This document shows, piece after piece, positions 8,558 through 16,900 of a DNA stretch of 64,000 nt (the first letter of the stretch is position 1; every line of letters starts with the position of its first letter). Made by a program: the position numbers and the translations under genes. Origin of the DNA: UBA6107 sp964533735 (lineage in GTDB: Bacteria > Chloroflexota > Anaerolineae > Anaerolineales > Anaerolineaceae); NCBI GenBank assembly GCA_964533735.1, contig CAZHMD010000010.1, positions 46,399-110,398 of the forward strand, read 5' to 3'. Below the pieces are notes generated by a model, which did not search any database, was not told where the DNA came from, and saw only the letters and a program-made list of their open reading frames with translations.

Positions 8558-9562
8558 TCAACTTTCTTTCGATTCGCTGTTCATTTTATCGGTTTGTTGG
8601 AGCGCCATTGAGGTGATTCCAGACAATCCGCCAAGGTTCATGGTGTCAACTGCACTCGAAGGCACGATCACCAATGCGCCCTTTTGTTTAAGCCCCTCGA
8701 AGAGCATGTTCATGGCCCGCAGGTGCAGGGCGGTGGGGTTACTTTGGTAAGCCTTGGAGGCTTCGGCAAAACTATGCGCGATCTGCATTTCTGATTCACC
8801 CAGGATAACACGTGCCTGGCGTTCGCGTTCTGCCTGTGCCTGGCGGGACATGGCGTCTTCGAGGTCAATGGGGATGACGACATCTCTTATCTCAACGGAT
8901 TGCACGGTGATCCCCCAGGGGGTAGTGCGTTCGTCAATGATGCGCTGCAGGTCGGCGTCCATCTTATTGCGCCCCACAAGGATGTCTGCCAGGGTCATTT
9001 GTCCGATGACTTCACGCAGGGCGGTTTGGCTTGCCCAGGCGATGGCATTGCGGTAATTCTCCACCTCCAGCGCAGCCTTTTCTGCATCCCACACAAGCCA
9101 GAACAAAACAGCATCCACATTTACAGGTACCGTATCGCGGGTGAGCGTCTTCTCTGCGGAAAACGGCGTCACCATCACGCGCTGGTCAATCCAGGTGGTG
9201 ATGGTATCCAATATTGGGATGATCCAAAACAACCCCGGACCTTTCAGGCCTCGAATTCTGCCCATGCGTAAAACCACTGCCTTTTCCCATTGTCGCGCCA
9301 CCTGGATGGAAAAGAACAGGATGAATCCAATCAGGTAAAAGGGTGTCACCACAGCCAGGATGATCCAATCTTTAATCCCCGCAGTATCCATAATGATGGC
9401 AGCAATAACGCTGCCAATCATGAAGATCACGAGCAGTGTCATCGATATTCCATTGAGATGCTGGTCAGCCATGCTTTTTGACTTACCTAAGGTCTGCGTC
9501 CGGAACGGATTCAGACCGTCTGAAGATGTTGCTGTGTTTCTATTATCGTTTTTTGCGTTCAT
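8558..9562 (-). CDS. SPFH/Band 7 (slipin-like) membrane protein
   Basis: The 334-residue protein has two N-terminal hydrophobic helices (about 45-90), then the SPFH domain with slipin hallmarks (VLRMGRIRGLKGPGLFWIIP, RTTPWGITVQSVEIRDV) and a short Ala/Glu-rich coiled-coil tail. Slipins form oligomeric scaffolds in the membrane and are thought to organise lipids and protein quality control. An AGAGAGG site precedes the ATG. The gene is second in a GntR-SPFH-PLDc_N-ABC operon, which suggests a joint role in the membrane with the ABC exporter. Confidence 0.9.
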   Translation of the reverse strand: MNAKNDNRNTATSSDGLNPFRTQTLGKSKSMADQHLNGISMTLLVIFMIGSVIAAIIMDTAGIKDWIILAVVTPFYLIGFILFFSIQVARQWEKAVVLRMGRIRGLKGPGLFWIIPILDTITTWIDQRVMVTPFSAEKTLTRDTVPVNVDAVLFWLVWDAEKAALEVENYRNAIAWASQTALREVIGQMTLADILVGRNKMDADLQRIIDERTTPWGITVQSVEIRDVVIPIDLEDAMSRQAQAERERQARVILGESEMQIAHSFAEASKAYQSNPTALHLRAMNMLFEGLKQKGALVIVPSSAVDTMNLGGLSGITSMALQQTDKMNSESKES

Positions 9563-9587
9563 TTTATACCTCTCTTTTTTTAACTGG

Positions 9588-9980
9588 TTAATGATTGGTT
9601 TGCTTTATTACTGCATCAATTGTTTGTCTGATCTCTTCAATAGAGTATTTTTGAATTAAAAGTGATTGTATTAATGTCTTTACCTGCATTTCGATGGAAT
9701 CGCGTTTAAAAACCTCTTTGTCACTCGCCAGATTTGCATCCAGCAGATATGTCCCTCTGCCGCGCTGCGTGGAGATCAGCTTGGCCTCATCCAGCAGGCG
9801 GTAAGCTCTCGCGATGGTGTTGAAGTTCACACGTAACTCTGACGCTAACTGTCGCACAGTGGGGAGCTGGTCGCCGGGTTTCAGATCCCCGGAGAGCAGT
9901 AGCGCTCGCACCTGATCGACGATCTGAACATAGATCGGGATTCCGGAACTAAAATCCAAGTTGACTTTTAGCGAGTTCAC
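9588..9980 (-). CDS. GntR-family (YtrA-type) transcriptional regulator
   Basis: The 130-residue protein consists of a winged helix-turn-helix (PIYVQIVDQVRALLLSGDLK, then GDQLPTVRQLA and VNFNTIARAYRLL) and a short C-terminal dimerisation part, without a large effector domain. This is the YtrA subfamily, which normally represses its own ABC-transporter operon. The start is GTG at 9980, seven bases after GGAG. It is the first gene of the operon down to 6651. A tandem array of TTGTAT-type octamers upstream is the likely operator. Confidence 0.93.
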   Translation of the reverse strand: MNSLKVNLDFSSGIPIYVQIVDQVRALLLSGDLKPGDQLPTVRQLASELRVNFNTIARAYRLLDEAKLISTQRGRGTYLLDANLASDKEVFKRDSIEMQVKTLIQSLLIQKYSIEEIRQTIDAVIKQTNH

Positions 9981-9996
9981 ATTCGAGCTCCTTTCT

Positions 9997-10044
9997 TTGT
10001 ATCATTGTCGCATTGTATTATTGTATATTTGTATCATTGTATAT
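9997..10044 (-). promoter_or_regulatory. Tandem octamer array, likely operator of the GntR operon
   Basis: TTGTAT occurs at 9997, 10013, 10021, 10029 and 10037, with a variant TTGTCG at 10005, giving six units with strict 8-bp spacing. It lies immediately upstream of the ribosome-binding site of the GntR gene, where the promoter of the operon must be. A 13-bp match, TTTGTATCATTGT, occurs at both ends (9996 and 10028). Confidence 0.6.
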
Positions 10045-10117
10045 CCCCTTGGTGCGTTTGTCAAGGGGGAATTTTTCGAACTGATGGTTGTTGTGGCGAT
10101 ATCAGGAAGTAAGTCAC

Positions 10118-10146
10118 CTGACAACTCATCGATCATTAATTACAAT
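10118..10146 (+). promoter_or_regulatory. Promoter of the rubrerythrin gene
   Basis: CTGACA (10118-10123) and TACAAT (10141-10146) are separated by 17 bp, a good sigma-70-type promoter. It predicts a start near 10153 and a 40-nt leader. Confidence 0.6.
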
Positions 10147-10194
10147 GGAAGAAGGTAAAATGAAGGTATTCAACAAGTCTAAGGAGTGGAGTTT

Positions 10195-10692
10195 ATGACT
10201 AAAGTTTATGATGATTTAATGGAAGCATTCGCCGGCGAGAGTCAGGCAAACAGGAAATATCTAGCTTTTGCCAAAAAAGCAGACACTGAAGGGTTTTCTC
10301 AGGTTGCCAGGCTATTTCGTGCAGCGGCTGCCGCCGAGACAATTCACGCGTTAACCCATTTCAAAACCGCAGGTGAGATCCGCACTACAAAGGAAAATCT
10401 CACATCAGCCATTAGCGGCGAGAATTACGAAAACACCGTCATGTATCCCGGGTTTATTAAGGATGCGGAAGCTGAAGGTGATACCAAAGCCCTGCGCAGT
10501 TTCAATTGGGCCAACGAAGCCGAAAAGATACACGAGATGCTTTATAAGGAAGCCCTCGCCAGCCTGGGGAAACCGGGCGAAGAATTCGATTACTATGTTT
10601 GCCCGGTCTGCGGATACACGCATAAACGCACGGCGCCCGACAAGTGCCCCATCTGCGACACCCTCGGCAGCAAGTTCGAAAAGATCAGCTAG
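10195..10692 (+). CDS. rbr: Rubrerythrin
   Basis: The 165-residue protein has a ferritin-like four-helix diiron domain (first ligand in EAFAGESQANRKY, then ETIH, and EKIH as the second ExxH) followed by a rubredoxin-like FeS4 site with CPVCGY and CPICD. Rubrerythrins reduce hydrogen peroxide in anaerobes and microaerophiles, taking electrons from rubredoxin or NADH-linked partners. The ATG at 10195 has AAGGAG eight bases upstream; an upstream in-frame GTG (10186) overlaps that site and is less likely. It is monocistronic, with its own promoter and terminator. Confidence 0.96.
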   Translation: MTKVYDDLMEAFAGESQANRKYLAFAKKADTEGFSQVARLFRAAAAAETIHALTHFKTAGEIRTTKENLTSAISGENYENTVMYPGFIKDAEAEGDTKALRSFNWANEAEKIHEMLYKEALASLGKPGEEFDYYVCPVCGYTHKRTAPDKCPICDTLGSKFEKIS

Positions 10693-10707
10693 TCCATACA
10701 ATCTTTC

Positions 10708-10732
10708 AAAACCCCGGCTTTCCGGGGTTTTT
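10708..10732 (+). terminator. Terminator of the rubrerythrin gene
   Basis: Stem AAAACCCCGG / CCGGGGTTTT with a CTTT loop continues into a T-run, 15 nt after the stop codon. Confidence 0.9.
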
Positions 10733-10745
10733 GGTCTCCCTTCCG

Positions 10746-10774
10746 TTGATTCCCTCCCTTTAGCATGGTAGAAT
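10746..10774 (+). promoter_or_regulatory. Promoter of the pdxS operon
   Basis: TTGATT (10746-10751) and TAGAAT (10769-10774) are 17 bp apart. Between it and the GGAGG of pdxS a weak hairpin (CTCTC / GGGAG) with a run of six T could act as a leader attenuator. Confidence 0.55.
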
Positions 10775-10834
10775 GACGGTGGATTACTATTACTGTCTCT
10801 CTCGTTCGGGAGGGTGATTTTTTGGAGGTTTGTG

Positions 10835-11722
10835 ATGGTACACAAGACTGGTTCGTTTGAGGTCAAAAAAGGCCTTGCTCAGATGTTAAAAGGCGGCGTG
10901 ATCATGGATGTAGTCAATGCCGACCATGCCAAAATAGCTGAAGAAGCTGGCGCATGCGCTGTTATGGCTCTCGAACGCGTCCCCGCGGATATTCGCGCTG
11001 ATGGCGGCGTTGCCCGCATGAGTGACCCCGATATGATCCACAAGATAATGGAAGCTGTTACCATTCCTGTCATGGCCAAGTGCCGCATCGGTCACTTTGT
11101 TGAAGCCCAAATTTTGGAATCCATTGGGGTGGATTACATTGATGAATCAGAAGTCCTCACCCCTGCCGATGAAGCTCACCATATTTACAAACACGATTTT
11201 AAAGTACCTTTCGTTTGCGGTTGCCGCAACCTGGGTGAAGCCCTTCGCCGCATTGGCGAAGGCGCTGCCATGATTCGTACCAAGGGTGAAGCCGGCACTG
11301 GTGACGTGGTTGAAGCTGTACGCCATGCCCGTACAGTTCTTGGCGAGATCCGCAGATTACAAAACATGCCCGTAGAAGAAGTCATGTCCTTTGCAAAGGA
11401 TATCGGTGCTCCCTTCGAACTGGTCATGGACGTGCGCAAACTCGGCCGTCTGCCGGTGGTTAATTTTGCTGCCGGTGGCATTGCCACGCCTGCGGATGCC
11501 GCATTGATGATGCAGTTGGGCGTGGATGGTGTATTTGTCGGTTCCGGAATTTTTAAGTCCGGCGACCCTGCCAAACGCGCTGCTGCCATTGTGAAAGCCA
11601 CCACCCATTACAACGATCCCAAGATCCTGGCTGAAGTTTCACGCAACCTGGGCGAGGCCATGGTCGGCCGGCAGATTTCCACCATGCCAGATGACGATAA
11701 AATCGCGACCCGCGGCTGGTAA
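10835..11722 (+). CDS. pdxS: Pyridoxal 5'-phosphate synthase lyase subunit
   Basis: At 295 residues this is full length and shows the family signatures: MDVVNADHAKIAEEAGACAV, ESEVLTPADE, FVCGCRNLGEALRR and the IRTKGEAGTGDVVEAVRH segment with the second catalytic lysine. PdxS is a (beta/alpha)8 dodecamer that makes pyridoxal phosphate from ribose 5-phosphate, glyceraldehyde 3-phosphate and ammonia. ATG at 10835 has GGAGG upstream; earlier GTG codons (10814, 10832) are less well placed. pdxT follows after 6 bp, so the complete DXP-independent B6 route is present. Confidence 0.97.
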   Translation: MVHKTGSFEVKKGLAQMLKGGVIMDVVNADHAKIAEEAGACAVMALERVPADIRADGGVARMSDPDMIHKIMEAVTIPVMAKCRIGHFVEAQILESIGVDYIDESEVLTPADEAHHIYKHDFKVPFVCGCRNLGEALRRIGEGAAMIRTKGEAGTGDVVEAVRHARTVLGEIRRLQNMPVEEVMSFAKDIGAPFELVMDVRKLGRLPVVNFAAGGIATPADAALMMQLGVDGVFVGSGIFKSGDPAKRAAAIVKATTHYNDPKILAEVSRNLGEAMVGRQISTMPDDDKIATRGW

Positions 11723-11728
11723 TCCTTT

Positions 11729-12307
11729 ATGCATATTGGTGTTCTAGCGCTGCAAGGTGATTTTGCCGAACACCAGGCCATGCTCGAAAGCCTGGGTGCT
11801 CACGTCCGCCAGGTGCGTCTGCCCGCCCATCTTGATGGTCTCCAGGGCTTGATCATCCCCGGCGGTGAATCCACTACCATTGGTAAACTTGCCAACGCCT
11901 ACGGTCTCACAGATGCCCTGCGTGTCTTTGCGCGCGACCATGCTGTTTGGGGCACCTGCGCGGGCGCAATTTTCCTGGCAAAGGACGCCGGAAAAGCCCA
12001 GCCTTTGCTCGCCGTGATGGATATCGTTATCGCGCGCAATGCTTTTGGGCGCCAGGTGGATAGTTTCGAGGTCGATCTCAATATTCCTATACTTGTAAAT
12101 TCTTCTGGAGAGAATCCCCCCTATCACGCCGTGTTTATCCGCGCGCCTTTGATCGAGTCAATCGGTCCGGGCGTGGAATCGCTGGCTAAACTGGAAAATG
12201 GAAAAATCGTTGCTGCCCGCCAGGGAAATCTCCTCGCCACGTCATTCCACCCGGAATTAACCCGCGACACCCGCTTCCACCAATATTTTCTGGAGATGGC
12301 AAAATAA
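11729..12307 (+). CDS. pdxT: Pyridoxal 5'-phosphate synthase glutaminase subunit
   Basis: The 192-residue class I glutaminase shows IGVLALQGDF at the N-terminus, PGGESTTIGKL, the nucleophile in WGTCAGAIFLA and the His-Glu pair in SFHPELT. It hydrolyses glutamine and channels ammonia to PdxS. It begins 6 bp after pdxS in the same operon. Its TAA stop (12305-12307) shares two bases with the proposed AUA start of the next gene. Confidence 0.97.
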   Translation: MHIGVLALQGDFAEHQAMLESLGAHVRQVRLPAHLDGLQGLIIPGGESTTIGKLANAYGLTDALRVFARDHAVWGTCAGAIFLAKDAGKAQPLLAVMDIVIARNAFGRQVDSFEVDLNIPILVNSSGENPPYHAVFIRAPLIESIGPGVESLAKLENGKIVAARQGNLLATSFHPELTRDTRFHQYFLEMAK

Positions 12308-13272
12308 ACGTTAGACCCTTAGCCTGGTACGACCTTCCCTCCCTGCTCCTTCATCGCCAGCAGACCATTTGCCTGGATCAGACCCAACTGCTCACTTGTG
12401 GGAATCCTGCCAGCCTGGGCACACTTGCTTCATCGCTTCTCGATCCATCGGGTCGCTTTACCGCCATTATTGAAGCCACCTCGCGCGCCAATCATTCTGT
12501 CGGGCAGGTGGTTCACCAGTCAAATGACCGCTCTGCCAGTTTTACTTTCCTGCTCATGGATGATTCCGAACAGATTGAAGACTTACCCGCTTTGATCGAC
12601 TTCTTGAGTTACCACGCCGGTGAAACTGGTGCGCTCAACCTGAGAGTACAGTTGGAAGAAAACCATCCACTGTACGAGATCCTTCGCCGTTGCGGTTTTT
12701 CTATCTACGGGGTGCAAACATTGTGGAAATTGCCTGCCCGAAAAGCCAGCTCCCCCCCTTCCGGCATCTGGCGCGAGGCTCAAGCCGTGGACGAGCCCGG
12801 CATGCGCAACTTGTACCAGAACTTCACCCCGCCGGTGGAACAAGCAGCGGAGCCATTCCTGCCTAATGTCGAAACCAGGCTGGTAAAAGGAAAAGACCAG
12901 GAGATTTCCGCCTGGGTGGAATATCGCGATGGACCAAAAGGGCTCTATCTTTCGCCGGTGATTCCCCCCTCAACCCATGACCCTGTTATGGCGCTAAATG
13001 CCCTCACAGAGTTGGTCTCTTTGGTGGATAAACCAGCTTACATCCAGGTCAGGTCACATCAATCCTGGCTGCAAAATGCCCTGGGAGAAATCGGGGCTGA
13101 ACCGTCTGGTCGTTTTAATTTACTCGTCAAACACCTGGCTGTTGCCCAAAAAGTGCTTGTTCCCAACGGGCTGCGCTCCCGGGTTGAACGGACTCAACCC
13201 AAGCCTACAGTACCCATCATCCAGAGTATGACAGGTGACAGCACCGCCGTAAAAACAGAAGAAACAGGCTAA
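12304..13272 (+). CDS. GNAT-like protein with apparent AUA start
   Basis: The first ATG- or GTG-type start in this frame is at 12508, but the frame is open and protein-like upstream to 12304. There it reads NVRPLAWYDLPSLLLHR, a good N-terminus for a GNAT-like fold. ATA at 12304 lies eight bases after GGAG (12292-12295) and overlaps the pdxT stop as ATAA, mimicking an ATGA coupling. From 12304 the product has 322 residues, from 12508 only 254. The assignment rests on overall pattern (LYEILRRCGFSIYG, two similar halves); acetyl-CoA binding motifs are weak. It is cotranscribed with pdxST. Confidence 0.6.
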   Translation: MNVRPLAWYDLPSLLLHRQQTICLDQTQLLTCGNPASLGTLASSLLDPSGRFTAIIEATSRANHSVGQVVHQSNDRSASFTFLLMDDSEQIEDLPALIDFLSYHAGETGALNLRVQLEENHPLYEILRRCGFSIYGVQTLWKLPARKASSPPSGIWREAQAVDEPGMRNLYQNFTPPVEQAAEPFLPNVETRLVKGKDQEISAWVEYRDGPKGLYLSPVIPPSTHDPVMALNALTELVSLVDKPAYIQVRSHQSWLQNALGEIGAEPSGRFNLLVKHLAVAQKVLVPNGLRSRVERTQPKPTVPIIQSMTGDSTAVKTEETG

Positions 13273-13292
13273 AATTAAGACAAAAGGTATGT

Positions 13293-14933
13293 ATGACCCA
13301 AAAAAGAATTACTGATGATTTGCACGTTTTAATGACGGTTCTGCCCCCCCGCATTGTTGAAGCGGTAAAGCGAGCCGATAATAGTGATAACCTGCTCGAG
13401 ATCGTCCTTGACCTCGGACGCTTGCCGATTGCCCGTTTTGTTGACAAAGAGTTGGAGTTGAGCAAGGAAGAAGTCAGCCGCGCGGATATTGATCACGTTG
13501 TCTCGCGCATTGGCGAATTCGATGCGGACAATCGCGCCGGTCTTGAACGCACCCTGCACCGCATCTCCTCCATCCGTAACCGCCACAGTGACATTGTCGG
13601 ACTCACCTGCCGTGTCGGTCGCGCGGTCTATGGCACCATTGAGATCATCCAGGACCTGGTCGAGTCTGGCAAAAGCATCCTCCTGCTGGGTAAACCCGGG
13701 ATCGGTAAAACCACTATGCTTCGCGAAGCCGCGCGCATCCTGGCGGAAAACAAACGTGTCATTATTGTGGATACCTCCAATGAAATTGGCGGCGATGGCG
13801 ATGTCCCTCATCCGGCGGTGGGTAAAGCCCGCCGCATGCAGGTGGCCACTCCATCCCTGCAGCACGAGGTGATGATCGAAGCAGTCGAAAACCACAACCC
13901 CGAAGTCATCGTCATTGATGAGATCGGGCGTGAGCTTGAAGCCATGGCAGCCCGCACCATCGCCGAACGCGGTGTTCAACTGGTTGCCACCGCCCACGGA
14001 CGCACTCTGGAGAACCTGCTGCTCAACCCCACCCTTTCTGATCTAATCGGCGGCATCGAATCTGTCACCCTTTCAGACGAAGAAGCCCGCCGTCGCGGTA
14101 CGCAAAAAACTGTCCTCGAACGCCGGTCGCCGCCCACCTTTGATGTGCTCGTGGAACTGCAGGAGCGCGATCGCCTGGCGGTTCATCCCGACGTGGCAGA
14201 AGTGGTTGATACCCTGGTTCGCGGTTATCCGGTCCAACCTGAGATCCGCTGGCGCGACGCCAATGACGAGATCCACGTAGAAAAACCCCCGAAACCCGCC
14301 AAAACCCGTGGAATGTCGCAGGGCACACGGCGCACCTACACGAACAGCAGCGATGCCAGTTCTGCCCCCGCCCAACCTTACCTCACCAACCGCCAGCGGC
14401 CGGATGTGACAGCAGACGCTTTGATCTACGAAGAATCTGTGCCATCAAGATCCTCCAACCGCTCGATGTCCAAAGCTGTGCGTATCTTCGCCTATGGGGT
14501 TGCCCGCAATCGCCTGCAGCAGGCTGCCCACCGCCTTGGTGTACCCGCCCTCATTGCCCGCGACATCAATGATGCCGACATCATGATGACCTTACGTGCC
14601 TATTACCGCTCACGCCAGCAGCCCATCCTGGATGCCGAGAATCGCGGAATCCCCATTTTTGTATTACGCGCCAACACTATCAACCAGATCGAGCAATCCC
14701 TGGCTGAGATGTTCAACGTCACCGAAGAACCTGCCAGTGCTGATTACGAGGAGATCACCCAAAAAACAGAATCAGCCATCCAGGCTGTCTTGAGCGGTCA
14801 ACGCTGGGTTGACCTGCCCCCCGCCTCTTCTACTGTGCGCCGCATTCAACATGAAATGGCACGCCAGGCTCAATTGGTATCCCATTCCTATGGCAAAGAT
14901 CCCAACCGCAGGGTGCGGATCTTCCGCGAGTGA
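13293..14933 (+). CDS. AAA ATPase with C-terminal R3H domain (YCF45-like)
   Basis: The 546-residue protein has an N-terminal helical region, an ATPase core (Walker A LLLGKPGIGKTTMLRE near residue 130, Walker B EVIVIDEIGRE near 205, then TAHGRTLENL), a linker rich in polar residues, a second small domain (about 385-470) and a C-terminal R3H domain that binds single-stranded nucleic acid (VRRIQHEMARQ ... SYGKDPNRRVRIF). The ATPase core is related to SpoIIIAA, and the same architecture occurs in cyanobacterial and plastid YCF45 proteins. Its cellular role is not established. The ATG follows AAAGGT; the tmk start comes 14 bp after its stop. Confidence 0.88.
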   Translation: MTQKRITDDLHVLMTVLPPRIVEAVKRADNSDNLLEIVLDLGRLPIARFVDKELELSKEEVSRADIDHVVSRIGEFDADNRAGLERTLHRISSIRNRHSDIVGLTCRVGRAVYGTIEIIQDLVESGKSILLLGKPGIGKTTMLREAARILAENKRVIIVDTSNEIGGDGDVPHPAVGKARRMQVATPSLQHEVMIEAVENHNPEVIVIDEIGRELEAMAARTIAERGVQLVATAHGRTLENLLLNPTLSDLIGGIESVTLSDEEARRRGTQKTVLERRSPPTFDVLVELQERDRLAVHPDVAEVVDTLVRGYPVQPEIRWRDANDEIHVEKPPKPAKTRGMSQGTRRTYTNSSDASSAPAQPYLTNRQRPDVTADALIYEESVPSRSSNRSMSKAVRIFAYGVARNRLQQAAHRLGVPALIARDINDADIMMTLRAYYRSRQQPILDAENRGIPIFVLRANTINQIEQSLAEMFNVTEEPASADYEEITQKTESAIQAVLSGQRWVDLPPASSTVRRIQHEMARQAQLVSHSYGKDPNRRVRIFRE

Positions 14934-14947
14934 ACCCAGGAGCGCAC

Positions 14948-15565
14948 ATGTTCATCACCCTCGAAGGTCCCGAAGGCAGCGGCAAATCTATGCAGATTTG
15001 CCAATTGGCGGATTACATTCGAGAGCAGGGCTTTGAAGTGCTTACCACCCGCGAACCCGGCGGCACCTTCATCGGTGACCAGATTCGCGAGGTCATCATG
15101 CGCATGGAAAACACCATGATGAGCCCGCGGGCTGAAATTCTCCTGTTTTGCGCCGCACGTGCCCAGATCGTTGAAGAAGTCATTCGCCCTAACCTCGAAA
15201 AGGGGTTGGTGGTCATCAGCGACCGCTACGCGGACTCCACCCTCGCCTACCAGGGCTACGGTCACGGATTGGACCTCGGTATCCTCAAAGAGATCTTGCG
15301 TTTCGCCACGGGCGGGCTGCAGCCGGACCTCACCCTGTTGTTGGACGTGGATGTGGAAGAAGGTCTTAAACGTCGCCGCATCGGCGGGGGAGAGTGGAAC
15401 CGCCTGGATGCCCAACAGATTGCCTTCCACCAGCGCGTCCGCCAGGGATACCTGAAAATGGCGGCGGAAGAACCCAATCGCTGGCGCGTGGTCGATGCCC
15501 GCCAGAAACCAGATCAGGTTCAAAAAGAACTGTGCTTGGTTGTTTCTCAGTCTTTACAGCACTAA
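14948..15565 (+). CDS. tmk: Thymidylate kinase
   Basis: The 205-residue kinase has the P-loop FITLEGPEGSGKS, the TTREPGGT motif, the DRY element ISDRYADSTLAYQG and a lid region with RRRIGGGEWNRLD. It phosphorylates dTMP to dTDP. ATG at 14948 follows CAGGAG at good spacing; a GTG at 14930 is an alternative start. The gene lies between the R3H ATPase and a secreted lipoprotein gene on the same strand; holA, its frequent neighbour in other bacteria, is elsewhere (40.6 kb). Confidence 0.96.
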   Translation: MFITLEGPEGSGKSMQICQLADYIREQGFEVLTTREPGGTFIGDQIREVIMRMENTMMSPRAEILLFCAARAQIVEEVIRPNLEKGLVVISDRYADSTLAYQGYGHGLDLGILKEILRFATGGLQPDLTLLLDVDVEEGLKRRRIGGGEWNRLDAQQIAFHQRVRQGYLKMAAEEPNRWRVVDARQKPDQVQKELCLVVSQSLQH

Positions 15566-15591
15566 TCCTGAATCCATTAAGGTGAGAATTA

Positions 15592-16899
15592 ATGAGAAAA
15601 TTCATTCCTGTAATTGTTTCTTGCATACTCTTTTTGGCAGCCTGCGCTCCAGTTGTTCAAACTCCGGTCGCCAATGCCCCGCCCTTATCCACCAATAGCC
15701 CTACGGCTGCCGTTGTGCCAAATACATCAACCCCGCAGCCAACCGATGGTAATGCCACCCCTGTCCCCACCATCGCATTTACAGCCAGTGAGCCGGCAGT
15801 CTGCAAGCCCGCACCGATCCTGCCGGAATTTACCGAAGACCTCGATGCACTTTATCCCTCCCCCGGTGAAGAAGATTGGATTGTTGGTCCTGAAAGCGCC
15901 AGCGTAACCATTTATGAGTATAGTGATTTTCAATGTCCATTTTGCGCCAGGGTAGCACCGGTGTTAAAGGAATTACAGGCGAAATATCCCAAGGATGTGC
16001 GCGTGGTTTTTCGCCACTTCCCTCTTACCAGCATTCATCCTAATGCCTTGCTTGCATCACAAGCTGCAGAAGCCGCCGGTATACAGAAAAAATTCTGGCA
16101 AATGCATGACCTCTTATTTGAAAAGCAATCCGAGTGGTCTTCCATGCCCGCTGATGAATTCAAGACCTGGTTGAAAGAAAAGGCAAGATCTTTGAACTTG
16201 AATTCCAATCAATTCATGCTTGATCTCGAATCAGAAGCCCTTGTTCAGAAGGTATCTGAATCTGAAAAAGCTGCCATCACCAGCGGATTGAACAGCACTC
16301 CCTCATTATTATTCAATAAGTTCCGCTATTCAGACCGTAATGACCTAGAATCCCTTTCAAGCATCGTGGATTACTTCCTGTTGCCGGCGAAAAGTTTCAC
16401 GGATTGCCCCGAACTCACAATTGATCCTGAGAAGACCTATACCGTCACAATTAAGACTGAAAAAGGTGATGTTGTGTTGGAGCTTTATCCTAAACAGGCA
16501 CCCTGGGCGGTCAACAGTTTTGTCTTTCTTGCCCGCAATAATTGGTTTGCCGGCACGTCATTCTTCCGTGTCATTCCGGGTTTCGTTGCTCAAACAGGCG
16601 ATCCGTCCAATTCCAGTCTTGGCGGACCCGGCTATGAATACACGAATGAGGTAACCCCCGAATTGCGTTTTGATAAGCCCGGCGTTGTGGGGTTAGCCAA
16701 TACTGGCAACAATGATAATGGCTCCCAATTCTTCATTACTTACAAAGCCCTGCCCGATCTGGATGGTAAATACACTATTTTTGGTCAGGTGGTCTCGGGC
16801 ATGGAGGTGCTGTCCTCCTTGCGTCCCCGCAACCCCGCCGCTGACCAGATCCTGGTTCCGCCCGATGCGATCCTTTCGATCACCGTAGAGGAAAAGTAG
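15592..16899 (+). CDS. Lipoprotein fusing a DsbA/thioredoxin-like domain with a cyclophilin PPIase
   Basis: The 435-residue protein begins with a lipoprotein signal (lipobox LAAC, Cys about 19) and a Pro/Thr-rich linker. Next comes a DsbA-like thioredoxin domain (about 85-265) with active site CPFC in SDFQCPFCARVAP, and then a cyclophilin-type peptidyl-prolyl isomerase domain (about 280-435; FFRVIPGFVAQTGDP, NDNGSQFFITY). Both domains appear complete. Such a protein would sit on the outer face of the membrane and help fold exported proteins by oxidising cysteines and isomerising prolines. The fusion is unusual; each half is common on its own. GGTGAG lies upstream of the ATG. Confidence 0.9.
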   Translation: MRKFIPVIVSCILFLAACAPVVQTPVANAPPLSTNSPTAAVVPNTSTPQPTDGNATPVPTIAFTASEPAVCKPAPILPEFTEDLDALYPSPGEEDWIVGPESASVTIYEYSDFQCPFCARVAPVLKELQAKYPKDVRVVFRHFPLTSIHPNALLASQAAEAAGIQKKFWQMHDLLFEKQSEWSSMPADEFKTWLKEKARSLNLNSNQFMLDLESEALVQKVSESEKAAITSGLNSTPSLLFNKFRYSDRNDLESLSSIVDYFLLPAKSFTDCPELTIDPEKTYTVTIKTEKGDVVLELYPKQAPWAVNSFVFLARNNWFAGTSFFRVIPGFVAQTGDPSNSSLGGPGYEYTNEVTPELRFDKPGVVGLANTGNNDNGSQFFITYKALPDLDGKYTIFGQVVSGMEVLSSLRPRNPAADQILVPPDAILSITVEEK

Positions 16900-16900
16900 T

